Of a stretch of 64,000 bases of DNA, positions 1 through 8,614 are shown one piece after another. The stretch is taken from positions 124,001-188,000 of the forward strand of contig NZ_JAAHIH010000008.1 in the NCBI RefSeq assembly GCF_010671925.1, written 5' to 3'. The notes beneath the pieces were generated by a model that did not search any database, was not told the DNA's origin, and saw only the letters and a list, made by a program, of their open reading frames with translations. The translations under genes and the position numbers were made by a program. Every line of letters starts with the position of its first letter. Positions within the stretch are counted from its first letter, which is position 1. The DNA is from Moorena sp. SIOASIH. Lineage in GTDB: Bacteria; Cyanobacteriota; Cyanobacteriia; Cyanobacteriales; Coleofasciculaceae.

Positions 1-2
1 CC

Positions 3-1823
3 CAGGAGAACATCCTAGTTTTAAAGGGGAAGAAACTATTGGAAGAGCTACCACCCATGGCTGATAACACCTTAGAGGTAGAGTTTTTCTCTGTCCCCCC
101 CCAGGTGATCCGACAAGGGTTTCAAGTGTATTTAAATGGTCAGCGGATCAACTTACCTTGGCAGCAGTGGTTGGTGGGAACCTCAGTGCGCACTGGCATC
201 AGTGATGTAGGAGCGATGCAAACTTTGGGGATAGAAATGCTCAATAGTAAAGATTTTACCCAGCAACCGATTCGGTGGTTTTCTAAACCCCGGAGTACAT
301 CAGTAGTTTTCCCCAGCCAAGTTAGTGGTGCTTATCGATATCTAGATATTACCGATTTTGCCAAAACAGCAGGTTGGCAGTTACAAGTTCACGGGGATAA
401 GCTGTATATCTCTTCCATGCCAGCCAGGGTGAAGGCTATTCGCCAGGGACGTCAGCCTTGGGGTAATCGTATTGTTCTTGATTTAGACCGCCCAACCTTC
501 TGGCAAGTCAATGACCGACGCACTGAAGGTGTGATTACAGTAGCTGCCTCAGCCGACCCGTCACTAGTCAAGGGTTTTAATGCTCTAGAGGCTGCCAAGA
601 TCCAAGGGCCTGAAGATGTAGCTCCCATTTCTGTGGGTGCTCCTATGGATAAACCGGTTATCCGCTTAGAAAGCCATCAGAACCAAACTAGGCTCAGGGT
701 GGATTTCCCCAAAGGTAAACGTCTGCGAGTTTTCACCTTGCCTAACCCTTTTCGATTGGTGATTGATTTGCGACCCGATGCCATGGTAAGGAAAAATATT
801 CTCTGGGCACCCGGCATCCAGTGGCGTCAGCAGTTGATTAGTCTCAAAGATACTAGCTTCCCAGTGGTGTGGCTGGAGGTTAACCCCAAATCTCACCGGT
901 TACGCCTCAGACCCATTGGCAGTAATGCTACGACCCAAGTGGGAACAGCCCCACTAATTAAAGCTGCTCAGTGGTGGCAAGCATCTGCTGCAATTAATGC
1001 TGGCTTTTTCAACCGTAACAACCAATTGCCCTTAGGAGCAATTCGCCGTGATAGTCGGTGGTTATCTGGTCCAATTTTGAATCGGGGAGCGATCGCTTGG
1101 AATGATCGCGGTCACTTTAAACTGGGACGACTCAGCCTCACCGAAACCTTAGTTACCTCAAACCGGAAACGTTTGCCAGTACTATTCGTCAACAGTGGTT
1201 ATGTCAAAGCTGGCATTGCCCGCTACACTCCCGCCTTCGGACCAACCTACACTCCCTTAATTGATCATGAAATCATCGTAGTTGTCCAGAACAACTCGGT
1301 CACCCATCTGTTGCCTGGAGGACTTGCCGGTCAGCAAGCCTTTCCTATCCCCCCCAATGGCTATCTAGTTACCCTTAGAGCCAACAGCACAGCCGTTCAT
1401 GATCTTAGTATCGGTACCCAAGTGCGAATTGAGGGGAGTACGTTTCCTGCTGACTTCAATGGCTACCCCCATATTCTCGGTGGTGGACCACTGCTACTAC
1501 AAGATCGAAAAATTGTTTTGGATGGCAAATCGGAACAATTTAGTGATGCCTTTATTCAGCAGTCTGCTCCACGCAGTGCGATCGGAACCACTGCTAATGG
1601 CAGATTGATTATTGCTGCTTTTCACCATAGTCATACTCGACGTGGCCCAACCTTAAGGGAAACAGCTCAGTTGATGCAGAAATTGGGAGCGATTAATGCC
1701 CTCAATCTTGACGGGGGTAGCTCAACTGGACTTTATCTAGGTGGTCAACTCCTAGATCGGTCTCCCTATACAGCAGCACCAGTTAACAACGGTCTGGGCA
1801 TCTTTTTTACACCTGTTCCCTGA
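3..1823 (+). CDS. Phosphodiester glycosidase family protein (NAGPA/DUF2233-type), 5' end outside window
   Basis: The C-terminal ~300 residues carry the hallmarks of the NAGPA-like phosphodiester glycosidase family: AAINAGFFNR, a glycine-rich ILGGGPLLLQ segment and a final NLDGGSSTGLYLGG loop. Family members cleave sugar-phosphodiester or similar envelope glycoconjugates and usually act outside the cytoplasm. The N-terminal ~280 residues resemble an AMIN/copper-amine-oxidase-like binding region (FRLVIDLRPD). The frame is open all the way to the left edge; the first possible start is a TTG at 39 and the first ATG lies a few codons later. No signal peptide is visible, although exported relatives have one, so the true start is probably upstream of the window. 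Family is clear; substrate is unknown. Confidence 0.85.
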   Translation, partial: QENILVLKGKKLLEELPPMADNTLEVEFFSVPPQVIRQGFQVYLNGQRINLPWQQWLVGTSVRTGISDVGAMQTLGIEMLNSKDFTQQPIRWFSKPRSTSVVFPSQVSGAYRYLDITDFAKTAGWQLQVHGDKLYISSMPARVKAIRQGRQPWGNRIVLDLDRPTFWQVNDRRTEGVITVAASADPSLVKGFNALEAAKIQGPEDVAPISVGAPMDKPVIRLESHQNQTRLRVDFPKGKRLRVFTLPNPFRLVIDLRPDAMVRKNILWAPGIQWRQQLISLKDTSFPVVWLEVNPKSHRLRLRPIGSNATTQVGTAPLIKAAQWWQASAAINAGFFNRNNQLPLGAIRRDSRWLSGPILNRGAIAWNDRGHFKLGRLSLTETLVTSNRKRLPVLFVNSGYVKAGIARYTPAFGPTYTPLIDHEIIVVVQNNSVTHLLPGGLAGQQAFPIPPNGYLVTLRANSTAVHDLSIGTQVRIEGSTFPADFNGYPHILGGGPLLLQDRKIVLDGKSEQFSDAFIQQSAPRSAIGTTANGRLIIAAFHHSHTRRGPTLRETAQLMQKLGAINALNLDGGSSTGLYLGGQLLDRSPYTAAPVNNGLGIFFTPVP

Positions 1824-2316
1824 TAGTTTAAGAAGTATGAAGGTAAGTATTCAGCCGTCAGCTATCAGCTATCAGCTATCAGCTATCAGCTATCAGCTAT
1901 CAGCTATCAGCTATCAGCTATCAGCTATCAGCCATTGGCCATTGGCCAGGCTACTTGAAATGCTTTTGAATAAAATAAGATAACGGCTAACCACTGAAAG
2001 CTGAGGGCTGAGGGCTGAGGGCTGACTGCTTACATATGAAGGAAGTATGAAGTGATCAGATTTATTAAGATTTTTGGAAATCACGAATCCCTTAACTATA
2101 GGTTTATTCAGCTTCAACTTAGGTCAAGATAACTATTTCTAATGTAAAGACTTTATATAAATTCAGGTAATCGACTAATTTGGCCTGAAAAATTTAGTTA
2201 TAGTTTGCTAGATTTTTCGATAGTCAATTCCCCTTGATTTTGTCTAACCTAGAATTAGTAAGCAATTAGTAAACTTTCCCAAAATCACTTAGCTAGACGT
2301 TTTCAGGAACAAAACC
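1824..2316. other. Intergenic region with low-complexity repeats
   Basis: No convincing gene. It holds a run of AGCTATC heptamers, a CTGAGGG heptamer run near 1999-2023, and an AT-rich stretch from about 2120 that probably contains the promoter of the downstream cupin gene. An antisense 67-codon frame here is made largely of the repeats and is not called. Confidence 0.6.
1859..1930. repeat. Tandem heptamer array (AGCTATC)n
   Basis: About ten near-perfect copies of a 7-bp unit AGCTATC lie in tandem. Similar short CAGCTATC or GCTGACGG runs recur at about 2780, 2848-2890, 19588-19625 and 19885-19910, always between genes. Confidence 0.85.
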
Positions 2317-2745
2317 ATGGTTCAGTCAAAAGAAATTTCTCAAGTTTCGGCCATTACCCTACAGTCATCCCGAGTAGCTGAAGGCGTTGCCGCTACCGAA
2401 CTACGACCTTGGGGGTCTTTCACTGTCTTAGAAGAAGGACGGGGATACAAAATCAAGCGCATTGAAGTCAAGCCGGGTCATCGCTTAAGTTTGCAGATGC
2501 ACTACCATAGGAGCGAACACTGGATTGTTGTCAGTGGTACAGCTAAAGTTATTTGTGGCGATAAACAAGAAATTATTCATCAAAATCAATCAACTTATGT
2601 TCCCCAAGGCCATGCTCATCGACTAGAGAATCCTGGTGTTATTCCCCTCGTTTTAATTGAAGTTCAGAATGGAGAATACCTCGGAGAAGATGACATTATT
2701 CGCTTTGAAGATGACTATGCCCGCAGCAAACCAGAAGACAAATAG
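2317..2745 (+). CDS. Cupin, mannose-6-phosphate isomerase type II C-terminal domain
   Basis: A 142-residue single-domain cupin matching the C-terminal isomerase domain of ManC/AlgA enzymes. It begins with the typical RPWGSFTVLEEGRGYKIKRI segment (residues ~27-48), followed by the metal-binding cupin motifs (HYHRSEHW, then VPQGHAHRLEN) and the ending VQNGEYLGEDDIIRFEDDY. Such proteins interconvert fructose-6-phosphate and mannose-6-phosphate, or act as stand-alone cupins paired with a separate GDP-mannose pyrophosphorylase. The ATG starts at the NcoI-like CCATGG. The guanylyltransferase half is absent here; in cyanobacteria it is often encoded elsewhere. The GDP-mannose dehydratase at 20.8 kb would use the product of the same pathway, though the two genes are not linked as an operon. 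Confidence 0.88.
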   Translation: MVQSKEISQVSAITLQSSRVAEGVAATELRPWGSFTVLEEGRGYKIKRIEVKPGHRLSLQMHYHRSEHWIVVSGTAKVICGDKQEIIHQNQSTYVPQGHAHRLENPGVIPLVLIEVQNGEYLGEDDIIRFEDDYARSKPEDK

Positions 2746-3283
2746 ATTAAGTCATTAGTTGTAAGTCTTTGTAAGCAATCAGCTATCAGCAATCAGCTTT
2801 AAGCTTTTGAATAAAAGAGGTAAGCATTCGTTTAATCTCTTTTACGTCAGCTGACGGCTGACGGCTGACAGCTGACGGCTGACAGCTGACAAGTCTTTAG
2901 TTACTAGTCTTAGTCATTAGTTACTGAGGGGGTGACAACAAGGCTAAAAAGTATACAGGGTGTGGGGTGTGGGGTGTGGGGGGTGGGGAAAATAGAAGCG
3001 ATGCAGCGCGGTCTTGGGGGTTTCCCCCACTCGCTATTGCATCAAGACAGGGAATTTGGAGTGAGCCCAGCAATAACAATCAGTCCGAAACCTGATTCAA
3101 CCGTCCAATGCAACGTAGCCAGCTCCTGATCTTCCCCTACACCCGTCACCCCACACCCCACACCCAGTAAGGCTTTTAAGGCTGTTTGTCACCCCGTCAG
3201 CATTAGTTAGAAGTCTTTAGGATGCCCAAAAAAGCCTCTTGGCAGTGGCAAATTAAATGACTAATGATTAATGACCAAAAATT
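2746..3283. other. Repeat-filled intergenic region
   Basis: Contains CAGCTGACGG-type palindromic tandem repeats (2848-2890), GTGTGGGG repeats (2958-2990) with their complement CACCCCACACCC near 3140-3165, and a short copy of the GATGCA-ended repeat. A 65-codon frame across this stretch is built of repeat sequence and is rejected. Confidence 0.6.
2998..3047 (+). repeat. GATGCA-ended mobile repeat, short internal-deletion form
   Basis: Starts GCGATGCAGCGCGGTCTTGG and ends CTATTGCATCAAGA, as do the longer copies at 33725-33819 and 38146-38241, but lacks about 45 bp of the middle. The short terminal inverted repeat is GATGCA/TGCATC. Confidence 0.75.
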
Positions 3284-4211
3284 TGGGTCTCAAGCCCCGT
3301 CCTTCTAGGACGGCTTTTTTTTGTGCTATAATATTACGTAGAGTTATTCCACGTCAAATGATCGTCTTAGAATTTAAGGTCAAAGGGAATAAAACTCAAT
3401 ATGCCGCCATTGATGAGGCGATACGCACTGGTCAGTTTGTACGAAATAAGTGCATCCGTTACTGGATGGACAACAAAGGGATAGGACAAAAAGACCTGTA
3501 TCGCTATAACACGTGGCTGAGATCTGAATATCCTTTTGTCAAAGACTTAAACTCTCATGCCTGTCAAGCTTCGGTGGAAAGAGCTTATAGTTCAATTTCT
3601 AGGTTTTACGATAAGTGTAAAAAACAAGTCCCTGGCAAAAAGGGTTATCCCAAGTTTAAAAAGTTTTCTCGGTCAGTTGAGTATAAGACATCAGGCTGGA
3701 AACTTTCACCTGATACCAAGTCTATAAAATTCTTAGACAAAAAAGGTATCGGGAAACTAAAGCTTAAGGGAACCTGGGAGTTATGGCGTTACGACCAAAA
3801 TTTGATTAAACGAGTTAGGTTGGTTCGTCGCGCAGATGGCTATTATGTTCAATTTTGTGTAAAAGTTGAGATTAAAGAATCTCTAGATCCGTCCCATACC
3901 AATGTGGGACTTGATGTGGGTTTAAAAGAATTCTACACCGATTCAAAGGGAAACACAGAACCAAATCCAAGATTTTATCGTAAGGGCGAGAAACGGTTGA
4001 AATTTTATCAACGCCGAGTTTCTCGTAAAAAGAAAGGCAAGGCCGTAGGCCACGCTTCGCGAACAGCTAACCGAAGAAAAGCCATTAATAGATTAGGCAG
4101 GACACACCTTAATATAAGTAGGCAACGTGTTGGCGAAGCCTGCGCGAAGCGCATAGAACACGCGAAGAGACTCGCGCGTTGCGTAATCCACTCTAACGAC
4201 GTGGTCGCTTA

Positions 4212-4235
4212 GGTTCGCGCAGCGTGCCGTAAGGC
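4212..4235. repeat. Short GC-rich repeat inserted in tnpB
   Basis: About 24 bp (GTTCGCGCAGCGTGCCGTAAGGC core) sit where TATGAAGAT coding Y-E-D is expected. Net gain is about 22 bp, which matches the one-base frame change between the two tnpB segments. The motif belongs to the CGCTACGCGAA family seen at 4474-4517, 28525-28560, 38330-38470 and 52660-52695. Confidence 0.7.
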
Positions 4236-4468
4236 AAGATTTAAGAGTGAGAAATTTTGTCAAAAATCATTGTCTTGCCAAATCTATTAATGATGCAGGT
4301 TGGTATCAATTTAGAAAATGGTTAGAGTATTTTGGACAAAAGTTTGGCAGGGAAACTGTAGCAGTTAATCCTGCCTATACTAGCCAAAATTGCTCAAACT
4401 GTGGTGAAGTTGTCAAAAAATCGCTATCTACTAGAACTCATGCATGTTTATGCGGGTGTGTGTTGGAT

Positions 4469-4516
4469 TCGCCGTTCGCGTAGCGTGGCCTTCGGCCTCA
4501 GGCGACGCTACGCGAA
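4469..4516. repeat. 48-bp palindromic repeat inserted in tnpB
   Basis: Contains the perfect inverted repeat GTTCGCGTAGCGT (4474-4486) / ACGCTACGCGAAC (4505-4517) around a GGCCTTCGGCC core. Removing exactly 48 bp restores the expected codons GAT-CGC-GAC-CAT of the RuvC-III motif; the insertion adds 16 codons including a TAG. Confidence 0.85.
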
Positions 4517-4761
4517 CGCGACCATAATGCAGCTATCAATATTCTAAAAAGAGCCTTGGGTACTGTAGGGCATACAGGAACCTGGATCGTTGATCCGAAC
4601 GCTTTAGGAGATCCGACCTCTACTTTTCCTGATTCCGGTCTGGTTAAGCAAGTTTGATCATTGATTAAAGAATCCCTGTTCTTCTAGGACGGGGAGTGTC
4701 AATATTCCTTTTTGAGGTAACATTAGCTGGTGCTAGTTGTTGCGTATAGTTAGTATCGTTA

Positions 4762-5106
4762 ATGATTAAACTGAGTAAAGCTGCTGCGAGTGAGATTAGA
4801 CGTGTACAGTCCAAGCGTCAAAAGCCAGACGCCAAATTGCGTCTAGGTGTCCGCCAGGGTGGGTGTGCTGATTTTTACTACACTATTGACTTTGAGCAAG
4901 TGATCAATTCTGAGGATCAGGTCTATGACTGTGATGGCATCAGTGTCATCGTAGACCCGGAAAGCCTAAAAACTATCAATGGCTTAACTCTAGATTACTC
5001 AGAAGACCTCATGGGAGGAGGGTTTCGCTTCCATAACCCTAACGCTTCAGAAAGCTGCGGCTGCGGTAATTCCTTTCGTGTAGAGCCATCAAAGGAGCAA
5101 GATTGA
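4762..5106 (+). CDS. HesB/IscA-type iron-sulfur cluster carrier
   Basis: A 114-residue A-type carrier with the three conserved cysteines: Cys35 in RQGGCADF and the C-terminal CGCG pair within ESCGCGNSF. These proteins bind an Fe-S cluster or iron and pass it to apo-proteins. Starts MIKLSKAAASEIRRV, as family members do. It lies 88 bp upstream of rpsL in the same direction, a placement I recognise from other cyanobacteria. It could be a SufA or an IscA paralogue; sequence alone does not separate them. Confidence 0.9.
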   Translation: MIKLSKAAASEIRRVQSKRQKPDAKLRLGVRQGGCADFYYTIDFEQVINSEDQVYDCDGISVIVDPESLKTINGLTLDYSEDLMGGGFRFHNPNASESCGCGNSFRVEPSKEQD

Positions 5107-5194
5107 CACCAGAGTGTTAAATTCGATATAATTACCTTTGGTTTGTTTGTAGTTGATTAAGTTCAATCAACCAATGTTTATTAAGCCGTAACTC

Positions 5195-5566
5195 ATGCCC
5201 ACCATCCAGCAGCTCATTAGTAGCGAGCGCTTCAAAGCTAAGAAGAAAACTAAGTCCCCAGCGCTGAAACAATGTCCCCAGCGCCGTGGTGTTTGTACTA
5301 GGGTGTTCACAACTACACCCAAAAAACCCAACTCAGCCTTGCGAAAGGTGGCAAGGGTTCGTCTGACTTCAGGATTTGAAGTAACAGCCTATATTCCCGG
5401 TATTGGTCATAACCTACAAGAACACTCCGTGGTGATGATCAGAGGTGGTCGTGTAAAGGACTTACCTGGAGTGCGATATCACATTATTCGGGGTACCCTT
5501 GATACGGCAGGAGTGAAAGATCGGCGTCAAGGTCGTTCTAAGTATGGGACAAAGCGCCCTAAGTAA
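5195..5566 (+). CDS. rpsL: 30S ribosomal protein S12
   Basis: At 123 residues it has the normal S12 length, with the decoding-loop segments TTPKKPNSALRKVARVRLTS and PGVRYHIIRGTLDTAGVKDR. It starts MPTIQQLISSERFK. S12 sits at the decoding centre of the small subunit. First gene of the str block, followed by rpsG after 338 bp, an unusually wide gap filled partly by short repeats. The residues altered in classic streptomycin resistance (the Lys in KKPNSALRK and in the PGVRYH region) appear to be wild type. Confidence 0.98.
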   Translation: MPTIQQLISSERFKAKKKTKSPALKQCPQRRGVCTRVFTTTPKKPNSALRKVARVRLTSGFEVTAYIPGIGHNLQEHSVVMIRGGRVKDLPGVRYHIIRGTLDTAGVKDRRQGRSKYGTKRPK

Positions 5567-5904
5567 ACTCACGAGAATTGACTCCTCTACAATAAGAGAC
5601 TTCAAGAGACTTCCAGCAAGAGAGTTGCTGTGATCTCACCCATGCCCATAAATCCCGCTTGGTCGTTGCTTAAGGAAAGATCCAATTCCTGAAGCCAAGG
5701 AATACTAGAAAGCTGAACTGATTAGCTTCTCGTAAAACCTGTAAACAAAAACAGGAATTAGAGGACCAACCATAAGCTAACTGTATCACCAAGGTTAATC
5801 ACACCAGGGTTAATCACACTAGGGTTAATCACAGGAGTGTAGTTGATTGCCTTGGTTAATTTTTAATAGTAAACTGTATTTTTGATTTTTTCTTAAGCTT
5901 ACTT
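5567..5904. other. rpsL-rpsG spacer
   Basis: No gene is visible. It contains three 15-bp direct repeats and otherwise unremarkable AT-rich sequence that could hold a processing site or promoter for rpsG. Confidence 0.6.
5791..5835 (+). repeat. Three 15-bp direct repeats upstream of rpsG
   Basis: Units AAGGTTAATCACACC, AGGGTTAATCACACT and AGGGTTAATCACAGG are contiguous, 70 bp upstream of the rpsG start. Confidence 0.85.
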
Positions 5905-6375
5905 ATGTCTCGTCGCTCAGTTGTTAAAAAGCGTCCTGTCCCCCCTGACCCAGTCTATAACAGTCGCCTGATTTGTATGTTGGGGTGTAGACTCATGCGT
6001 CATGGCAAGAAATCCCTTGCCTACCGAATTATCTATGACGCAATGAAAATCATTGAAGAAAGAACTGGAGCTGATCCCATAGAAACCTTTGAAAAAGCTG
6101 TGCGTAACTTGACCCCTCTAGTAGAAGTCAAGGCTCGCCGGGTTGGTGGGGCAACCTATCAGGTTCCTATGGAAGTAAAGGCTGAGCGAGGGACTACCCT
6201 AGCCCTACGCTGGCTGATTAAATTCTCCAGAACTCGCTCCGGTCGGAGCATGGCGAGCAAATTGGCTAATGAGCTAATGGATGCTGCGAATGAAACGGGA
6301 AATGCTATTCGCAAGCGTGAAGAAACCCATAGAATGGCCGAGGCAAATAAAGCTTTTGCCCACTATCGGTACTAA
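5905..6375 (+). CDS. rpsG: 30S ribosomal protein S7
   Basis: 156 residues, beginning MSRRSVVKKRPVPPDPVYNS and containing the conserved GGATYQVPMEVKAERG loop and the C-terminal helix ending FAHYRY. S7 nucleates assembly of the 16S rRNA 3' major domain and contacts the exit-site tRNA. Followed after ~140 bp by fusA, in the normal str order. Length and sequence are typical. Confidence 0.98.
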   Translation: MSRRSVVKKRPVPPDPVYNSRLICMLGCRLMRHGKKSLAYRIIYDAMKIIEERTGADPIETFEKAVRNLTPLVEVKARRVGGATYQVPMEVKAERGTTLALRWLIKFSRTRSGRSMASKLANELMDAANETGNAIRKREETHRMAEANKAFAHYRY

Positions 6376-6515
6376 TTACCCTAAAAGTTCAGAACAAGAA
6401 CCTGGTAGCCATAAGATAATGTCCACAAATGCCTAAAAAACTTAAAAAAAGTATAAAATTGTAAATAGATAGCTACCTGGTGAGGAAATGGTGGCACCAG
6501 ATAAAGGAGGTAACC

Positions 6516-8591
6516 GTGGCACGCACCATCCCCCTTGAGAAAACACGCAATATCGGAATTGCAGCTCATATTGATGCGGGCAAAACAACAACAACTGAAC
6601 GAATCCTGTTTTATTCCGGAATTGTTCACAAAATTGGTGAAGTCCATGAAGGTACAGCTGTAACTGATTGGATGGACCAAGAGCGGGAGCGGGGAATCAC
6701 GATCACTGCTGCTGCGATTAGCACCAACTGGCGAGAGCATCGGATTAATATTATCGATACTCCCGGTCACGTTGACTTCACCATTGAAGTGGAACGCTCC
6801 ATGCGGGTATTGGATGGTGTGATTGCTGTGTTTTGCTCCGTAGGTGGTGTCCAGCCTCAGTCTGAAACCGTCTGGCGGCAAGCAGACCGCTATCAGGTAC
6901 CTCGAATTGCGTTTGTTAATAAAATGGACCGCACAGGAGCAAACTTCTTCAAGGTCTATGAGCAAGTTCGTGACCGATTGCGCTCCAATGCTGTTCCCAT
7001 CCAAATCCCGATTGGTAGTGAAAGCGAATTTAGAGGCATTGTTGACTTGGTGAGGATGCGAGCCAAGATATACACCAATGACTTGGGAACTGACATCGAA
7101 GATACAGAAATTCCTGAAGAGGTCAAAGAGCAAGCCGAAGAATACCATGCCAAACTAGTGGAATCGGTGGCAGAAACTGACGAGGCGTTAATTGAGAAGT
7201 ACCTTGAAGGAGAGGAAATCACGGCAGAGGAAATTCGTGAAGCCCTGCGCAAAGGAACCATTGAGGGCAGAATCGTTCCTATGTTGTGTGGCTCTGCATT
7301 CAAGAACAAAGGGGTTCAGCTGCTGTTGGATGCGGTTATTGATTACCTACCAGCTCCGATTGATGTTCCGCCAATTCAAGGTACTATGCCTAAGGGTGAA
7401 ACCGTCGAGCGGGTGGCTGATGATGAAGCCCCTATGTCAGCTCTGGCATTCAAGATTATGGCAGACCCCTATGGTCGCCTAACTTTCCTGCGGGTTTACT
7501 CTGGGGTACTCAAGAAGGGGAGCTATATCCTCAACTCCACTAAGAATAAGAAGGAACGGATATCTCGTTTGATTGTCTTGAAAGCTGATGACCGGATTGA
7601 AGTAGAGGAGTTGCGGGCGGGAGACTTGGGCGCTGCGGTTGGTTTGAAGAATACTATCACTGGGGATACTATTTGTGACGAAGAGTCTCCGATTATTTTG
7701 GAATCCCTCTTTATTCCAGAACCAGTAATCTCGGTGGCAGTAGAGCCAAAAACCAAGCAGGATATGGAGAAGCTATCCAAAGCCCTCCAAGCCCTATCTG
7801 AAGAAGACCCTACCTTCCGGGTCAGCATTGACCCAGAAACTAACCAAACCGTGATTGCGGGCATGGGTGAACTGCACTTGGAAATCCTGGTAGACCGGAT
7901 GCTGCGAGAGTTTAAGGTAGAAGCGAATGTGGGCGCTCCCCAGGTAGCCTATCGAGAGACGATTCGTAAATCAGTCCAGGCGGAAGGTAAATTTATCCGT
8001 CAAAGTGGCGGTAAAGGTCAGTACGGTCACGTTATTGTTGAATTGGAACCAGGAGATACTGGTAGTGGTTTTGAATTCGTCTCCAAGATTGTAGGTGGTT
8101 CTGTACCGAGAGAGTACATCTCTCCTGCTGAACAGGGGATGAAGGAAGCCTGTGAATCAGGGATTCTAGCAGGCTATCCAGTGATCGACGTGAAAGTTAC
8201 CCTAGTAGATGGGTCTTATCACGACGTAGACTCTTCAGAAATGGCATTTAAGATTGCTGGTTCTATGGCCATGCGGAATGCTGTGATGAAGGCTGCGCCA
8301 GTACTCCTAGAGCCTATGATGAAAGTTGAGGTGGAAGTGCCGGAAGACTTCCTAGGGGATGTCATGGGTGACCTCAACTCCCGCCGTGGTCAAATTGAAG
8401 GTATGGGTTCTGAAGACGGCATTGCCAAAGTCACTGCTAAAGTTCCATTAGCAGAGATGTTTGGTTATGCTACGGATATCCGGTCTAAGACCCAAGGTCG
8501 GGGTATCTTCTCTATGGAGTTTAAGACCTACGATGAAGTACCTCGCAATGTGGCAGAAGCCATCATTGCTAAGAATCAAGGGAACGCATAA
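6516..8591 (+). CDS. fusA: Translation elongation factor G
   Basis: 691-residue EF-G, a GTPase that drives translocation. G1 is AHIDAGKTTTTER, G3 is DTPGHVDFT and G4 is NKMDRTGA; the long domain II-V portion follows, ending AEAIIAKNQGNA. The frame extends upstream to 6480, but a strong AAAGGAGGT ribosome-binding site sits 4-12 bases before the GTG at 6516, giving the usual start VARTIPLEKTRNIGIAAHID. It lies between rpsG and tuf, with only 23 bp to tuf, so the two are very likely co-transcribed. Confidence 0.97.
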   Translation: MARTIPLEKTRNIGIAAHIDAGKTTTTERILFYSGIVHKIGEVHEGTAVTDWMDQERERGITITAAAISTNWREHRINIIDTPGHVDFTIEVERSMRVLDGVIAVFCSVGGVQPQSETVWRQADRYQVPRIAFVNKMDRTGANFFKVYEQVRDRLRSNAVPIQIPIGSESEFRGIVDLVRMRAKIYTNDLGTDIEDTEIPEEVKEQAEEYHAKLVESVAETDEALIEKYLEGEEITAEEIREALRKGTIEGRIVPMLCGSAFKNKGVQLLLDAVIDYLPAPIDVPPIQGTMPKGETVERVADDEAPMSALAFKIMADPYGRLTFLRVYSGVLKKGSYILNSTKNKKERISRLIVLKADDRIEVEELRAGDLGAAVGLKNTITGDTICDEESPIILESLFIPEPVISVAVEPKTKQDMEKLSKALQALSEEDPTFRVSIDPETNQTVIAGMGELHLEILVDRMLREFKVEANVGAPQVAYRETIRKSVQAEGKFIRQSGGKGQYGHVIVELEPGDTGSGFEFVSKIVGGSVPREYISPAEQGMKEACESGILAGYPVIDVKVTLVDGSYHDVDSSEMAFKIAGSMAMRNAVMKAAPVLLEPMMKVEVEVPEDFLGDVMGDLNSRRGQIEGMGSEDGIAKVTAKVPLAEMFGYATDIRSKTQGRGIFSMEFKTYDEVPRNVAEAIIAKNQGNA

Positions 8592-8614
8592 CAAAAAAAA
8601 GGAACATGTAATTC

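Larger units (their letters stand above)
3358..4657 (+). pseudogene. tnpB: TnpB RNA-guided endonuclease pseudogene, broken by palindromic repeats
   Basis: Joined across its breaks the protein is a ~400-residue TnpB: N-terminal OrfB-type region, RuvC-I VGLDVGLKEF with its Asp, a basic RRKAINRLGR helix, the C4 zinc finger (NCSNCG then ACLCG), and a RuvC-III LDRDHNAAINIL motif. Start is the ATG beginning MIVLEFKVKG. There are four repeat-derived interruptions: in-frame additions near 4045-4065 (AVGHASRTA) and 4125-4150 (VGEACAKRI); a ~22-bp net insertion at 4212-4235 that creates a stop just after VVA, where VVAYEDL with the catalytic Glu is expected; and a 48-bp insertion at 4469-4516 splitting LD from RDHNAA. 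The last two destroy the protein. Beyond the insert the frame resumes and ends at a TGA. TnpB family identity is certain; loss of function is strongly supported. Confidence 0.9.
3284..4702 (+). mobile_element. IS200/IS605-group element (tnpB-only, IS1341-like), decayed
   Basis: The left end has a hairpin CCGTCCttctaGGACGG (about 3298-3314). The right end has the related TTCTTCTAGGACGGGG followed by AGTGTCAA (about 4680-4702). Between them lies only a tnpB-like gene, with no tnpA, as in IS1341-like elements that rely on TnpA in trans. The same right-end sequence stands alone at about 21778-21815. The exact outer borders are inferred from those hairpins and are good to roughly 10 bp. Confidence 0.75.

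Noticed and set aside
2932..3129. 65-codon frame
   Set aside because: Made of GTGTGGGG repeats and a GATGCA-ended repeat; no ribosome-binding site or homology features.
6381..7864. Minus-strand frames opposite fusA
   Set aside because: Shadows of the fusA codon pattern; the plus-strand gene is certain.
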